Assembly: GCA_003152255.1 (NCBI GenBank)
Contig: PLZT01000191.1
Coordinates: 1 to 26,960 of the forward strand
Reading direction: 5' to 3'
DNA length: 26,960 nt
From: Methylocystaceae bacterium
GTDB lineage: Bacteria > Pseudomonadota > Alphaproteobacteria > Rhizobiales > Beijerinckiaceae
Below, piece by piece: positions 24,349 to 26,960 of the stretch. The first letter of the stretch is position 1, and every line of letters starts with the position of its first letter. The position numbers and the translations under genes were made by a program. Below the pieces are notes generated by a model. It saw nothing but the letters and a program-made list of their open reading frames with translations, did not search any database and was not told the DNA's origin.

Positions 24349-24939
24349 TCAGAAGTAACGCTCCGGCACGCGAATGAGATCGCCCGGATAAACCGGAGTG
24401 GTTGGCGACATTGGGTATTCATGGAACTCCTGCTCTCCGACGCGTTGGATCAGCACATGGGATCGACTTGCCCGGTATGTGCTGCCGCCGGCGACGGCCA
24501 TGGCGCTAACCACATTCAGGCCGCCCTTATAGAGGTATTCGCCCGGCTTCTCGACCTCGCCGAGGACATAAAAAGGCCGGAACGTCGCGATATCGACGGT
24601 GACTTTCGGGCTCTTCAGATAAGCGCCGCTGCTAAATTTCTTCGAGAGCGATTGTTCGAGTTCGGACTTGGTCAGGCCGGCGGCTTCAACCGTCCCCGCG
24701 AGAGGCAATGAGACGCTGCCGCCGGGGTCGATTTCATACTCGCCCGTCAGCTTGTCCTCGCCATAGACGGTGACCCTGATTTTGTCCCCCGCCTGCAACC
24801 TTATCGCGCCGGTGGCGCCGCCAGGACCTGGCCTTGAAAGATTTTCGACCGCGCCCGGCCCAACCACCGGCATGCTGTCACATCCGGCGAGCGCGACCAT
24901 GGTCGCTACAAGCGCCACCAATAGACCGTTGAATTTCAT
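24349..24939 (-). CDS. Wza/GumB-type polysaccharide export lipoprotein (short form)
   Basis: 196 residues from the ATG at 24939, preceded by GAGAG; the open frame to 24978 adds codons from the upstream repeats. MKFNGLLVALVATMVALAGC is a lipoprotein signal with the lipobox LAGC, so Cys20 is the likely lipidated residue. The Poly_export domain (IRLQAGDKIRVTVYGEDKLTGEYEIDPGGSVSLPLAGTVEAAGL) occupies about residues 46-90. An SLBB domain (PFYVLGEVEKPGEYLYKGGLNVVSAMAVAGGST) covers about 120-155. It is far shorter than E. coli Wza and lacks its C-terminal membrane helix, so the separate beta-barrel encoded downstream may supply the pore. It is the first gene of the operon. Confidence 0.92.
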   Translation of the reverse strand: MKFNGLLVALVATMVALAGCDSMPVVGPGAVENLSRPGPGGATGAIRLQAGDKIRVTVYGEDKLTGEYEIDPGGSVSLPLAGTVEAAGLTKSELEQSLSKKFSSGAYLKSPKVTVDIATFRPFYVLGEVEKPGEYLYKGGLNVVSAMAVAGGSTYRASRSHVLIQRVGEQEFHEYPMSPTTPVYPGDLIRVPERYF

Positions 24940-24955
24940 GAATCTCTCTATAGTT

Positions 24956-24978
24956 TTAACGCCAACTCTTAACGCCAA
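24956..24978. promoter_or_regulatory. direct repeat, possible operator of the export operon
   Basis: TTAACGCCAA at 24956-24965 and again at 24969-24978, a 13-bp offset, 17 bp upstream of the wza-type start. Just beyond, GTAGG AATTTCC CCTAC (24999-25015) forms a short inverted repeat around the palindromic GGAAATTCC. Both could bind a regulator; neither matches a site I can name. Confidence 0.5.
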
Positions 24979-25048
24979 TCGAATCGCGGCCGCGCGGAGT
25001 AGGAATTTCCCCTACCAACGCTCCATTGCGAGTGCGATGTGGCGGTCT

Positions 25049-25076
25049 CATATAGCATATTTGACGTGGAGGGCAA
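25049..25076 (-). promoter_or_regulatory. candidate sigma-70 promoter of the export operon
   Basis: On the minus strand, TTGCCC (25071-25076) and TATATG (25049-25054) are separated by 16 bases. Transcription would start about 100 bases before the wza-type ATG and run through the direct repeats. It is the only AT-rich patch in this gap. Assigned by eye only. Confidence 0.4.
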
Positions 25077-25120
25077 TTAGGGCGGCGCGGAAAAGACATA
25101 GGTCGCGGTTGGACAACAGC

Positions 25121-25154
25121 CATGCGGCTTCTTGGCACATGCGGCTTCCTGGCA
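25121..25154. repeat. tandem 17-bp direct repeat
   Basis: CATGCGGCTTCTTGGCA (25121-25137) is followed at once by CATGCGGCTTCCTGGCA (25138-25154), one mismatch. It lies upstream of the candidate operon promoter and about 190 bp before the divergent secreted-protein gene. A binding site or simple duplication; role unknown. Confidence 0.75.
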
Positions 25155-25345
25155 AGAGACGAGGACGGGATGCCGACAGAGCGCTCCATCGCGATGTCGC
25201 CCGCCGCGCGGGAAGCGGCGTCGCCATAAGATCGCGGACCAGAAACACCAACGCCGACGCAAGACGGCGTGGTTTTTTGCGTCGTTACCCCGTTCGATGG
25301 TCGATCGCCGGTTAGATGTTCAGTCAACGCGACAAGGGCAAATTC

Positions 25346-26000
25346 ATGTTGAAGCGACCAGCGATGTCCCAAACCCAGTTATTGTGTTGTGTCGGGCTCT
25401 CGCTTGTGGTGACGACAAGCGTCGCCGCGCGGGTCAAGTCGGGCCAATTTTCCCATAGCGCCGAACAAAACTGTATTTTGGGCGGCAAGCTGAACGCTGA
25501 ACGATGCGCGAACGCCGCGGCCAATGCGCAAGCCGAATTCGAGCCCCCCGTTTTCCTTCACGCGAAGCTCGCGAGCGAGTCTTCGCCGCCGGGGGTTGCA
25601 ACTTGGGCTTCAAAGGCGCGGAGGGCTGGGCGGGCAAGAAGTCCGGCATCTATTTCTCACCGCGCCACGCGGGCTTTCGGGTGCTGGCGCCGTCGCCGCG
25701 CGACGCGACGGTCGCGCCCTTCGCCTTGGGTCCGCGGATTCGTTTTTCGCCGCGGTCGATCTTGCGCAAGGATACAAGGATCGACCCGCAAATCGCGCAT
25801 AATGCGCGAGATGCCTGGCGGGCGCGGCCGGGGGCGCGACGACGGGAACATTTGGCGTGGACACGCCTTTTGCCGCGGGCGATCGCGAGCCGCCGCCGCC
25901 GCCCATTGACCATGATTTCGATTGCGCGTCGGTGCTGGAGCCAAGCGCCAGCGATCATGCCGACACCGGCTGTTATTTGGCGCCAGCGCGTCGACGCTGA
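25346..26000 (+). pseudogene. secreted Cys-rich DUF1190-like protein gene with two frameshifts
   Basis: The ATG at 25346 has AAGGG upstream and gives a signal-like N-terminus (MSQTQLLCCVGLSLVVTTSVAA), then QNCILGGKLNAERCANAAANAQAEFE. At the C6 run (25544-25549) the protein-like sequence jumps to the next frame: APRFPSREARERVFAAGGCNLGFKGAEGWAGKKSG, then IYFSPRHAGFRV. At the G5 run (25830-25834) it jumps again: TPFAAGDREPPPPPIDHDFDCASVLEPSASD and TGCYLAPARRR, ending at TGA 25998-26000. Spaced Cys pairs and the APRFPSRE...GGC pattern resemble DUF1190 proteins. Each break is mended by adding one base to a homopolymer, so these may be sequencing errors in an intact gene. It is divergent from the polysaccharide operon. 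Confidence 0.6.
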
Positions 26001-26127
26001 GCAACGCAGATTGAAAGGGCTGGGCGAGTTTTCCAGCCGGTCGGCGCGCGTCGCCAAAGGCAAATCGCGCCCCGTGGGCGAAAGACGGATATGATTATGC
26101 ATCGCCGCGGATAAGGCGTTGGGGAAC

Positions 26128-26578
26128 CTATTCCGCATCAAAGCGATTTTTTGGTTTGGCGACTAAAGAAACGCTTTCCTGAATCAACTCCGCGCCTGAT
26201 TCAACAGTCACCAGCATGATCACGCCGGTCATTGGTTCGGACTGGGCCGGGGTCCAACGGACGAAAATGACCCTTCGCCACCACTCCCCCGTTACCACCC
26301 GGCCCGTTACCACCCAGCCCGCCGCCATCAGGCCCGTTGGGCGAAATGGCCGACGCGAAGTCGATCGGCTGCAGAATCGCGGGATCTTGTCCGACTGAAT
26401 CTGAAAAGTTCCAGCCCCCAGAGCCGCCACGGCCGGTGTTCGAGACGGATTTCCAGGTGGCGGTCGCTGTTTGGCCCGGCTGCGAGAGATGCTCGCGGCC
26501 GTGGTGCAAATTCCACGAATGGCCGCGAAATTGGGTTCGAACGTTCATTGGGATCAGGCAGCGAGCACCGCGTTCCAA
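26128..26578 (-). pseudogene. possible decayed reading frame, unrecognised
   Basis: I do not recognise this. Minus-strand translation from 26578 reads NLHHGREHLSQPGQTATATWKSVSNTGRGG, then SGGWNFSDSVGQDPAILQPIDFASAISPNG and a Gly/Asn-rich repeat (a 15-bp unit twice, plus 26291-26320). At the C5 run (26286-26290) a different frame gives better protein-like sequence: RVIFVRWTPAQSEPMTGVIMLVTV, then ESGAELIQESVSLVAKPKNRFDAE and a stop at 26128. Joining them needs one frame change. It may be a fragment of a secreted protein, or chance open frames in GC-rich DNA. No ribosome site or signal peptide is evident. Confidence 0.25.
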
Positions 26579-26659
26579 ATCTCAGGCGCCGTTTTGCCCG
26601 TCGTTCTGAGTTTGCTCAGCGCGAATTGACCTTTCCTGATTCGATGCGTGCCTATCCGG

Positions 26660-26960
26660 TTAAGACTTCGAGCCACTACATATAGGACGCCGCCACTCTC
26701 CTGAATAGAGCGCGCCGAATGTCGGGGCGGCGACTTCGCCGGCGATCCCGAGCAACGAGCGGAAGGCGTTGAAGGGGTAAAAGCGCCGATTGAAGCGGAA
26801 GGTGAACTCGTTGAGGTAAGCTTGCAGGTGCTTCGCGCTGACGCCGGGATGAACGCCGGTGAGCCAGGTCTTCAGGTTCGAGAAGACGAGATGAATGATG
26901 GGCAAAAAGTCTTCGGCGGCCTCTGGATCGCCGCGCTCCGCGATGGCGTGGTGATCGTAG
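26660..26960 (-). mobile_element. IS1595-family transposase, C-terminal part, cut by the window edge
   Basis: The frame is open to the right edge and reads AIAERGDPEAAEDFLPIIHLVFSNLKTWL, then GVSAKHLQAYLNEFTFRFNRRFYPFNAFRSLLGIAG, the conserved C-terminal part of ISXO2-like transposases including the catalytic Glu/Asn-type YLNEFTFRFNRR motif. It stops at 26660 after SGEWRRPICSGSKS. No break is visible in the part present, so it could belong to an intact element continuing to the right. Its C-terminus is of another subgroup than the element at the left edge. Confidence 0.88.

Noticed and set aside
1..26960. composite transposon bounded by the two IS1595-family elements at the edges
   Set aside because: The two transposases belong to different subgroups, the left one is broken, and both are truncated by the window, so their ends cannot be compared.

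Overview
The window looks like a piece of an alphaproteobacterial chromosome, most probably Hyphomicrobiales (Beijerinckiaceae/Methylocystaceae-like). This rests on the GC-rich backbone, the style of the Wzc/BBP2/Wza genes and the ISXO2-type transposases. No rRNA, tRNA or species marker is present, so the taxonomic guess is soft. It is one large extracellular or capsular polysaccharide locus of the Wzx/Wzy type, with every polysaccharide gene on the minus strand (read right to left), framed and split by decayed insertion sequences.

Right (upstream) module, about 25.08 to 14.4 kb, GC-rich. A promoter and operator-like region lies upstream of a short Wza-type export lipoprotein. Then come a BBP2-type outer-membrane beta-barrel, a small putative secreted protein, an O-antigen ligase/polymerase-family membrane protein, a Wzc/GumC-type tyrosine autokinase with copolymerase domain, an unrecognised one-pass membrane protein, a NusG/RfaH-type elongation factor paralogue, and, after a 520-bp leader holding a tandemly duplicated hairpin element, a WcaI-like glycosyltransferase.

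Scar, about 14.4 to 11.7 kb. It holds a degenerate array of palindromes with a period near 40 bp, two fragments of an IS630-type transposase flanking a SAM-dependent methyltransferase gene, and an IS5-type transposase remnant.

Left (downstream) module, about 11.7 to 1.0 kb, visibly more AT-rich. It encodes a Wzy-like polymerase, a hexapeptide acyltransferase, two GT4-like glycosyltransferases, a Wzx flippase, an FkbM methyltransferase, a GT-A glycosyltransferase, a WcaF-like acetyltransferase and a secreted right-handed beta-helix protein. It looks like a strain-variable repeat-unit cassette attached to the conserved export module. Translational overlaps (GTGA/ATGA and a TTG start inside the preceding stop region) tie many of these genes together.

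The window begins inside an IS1595-family transposase with an amber codon and a frame change exactly at an A AAA AAG heptamer. It ends inside a second IS1595-family transposase of a different subgroup. Between wza and the right end lie a frameshifted secreted-protein gene (DUF1190-like) and a region I cannot interpret. No initiating phosphoglycosyltransferase (WcaJ/PssY type) is present, so synthesis must be started by a gene elsewhere.
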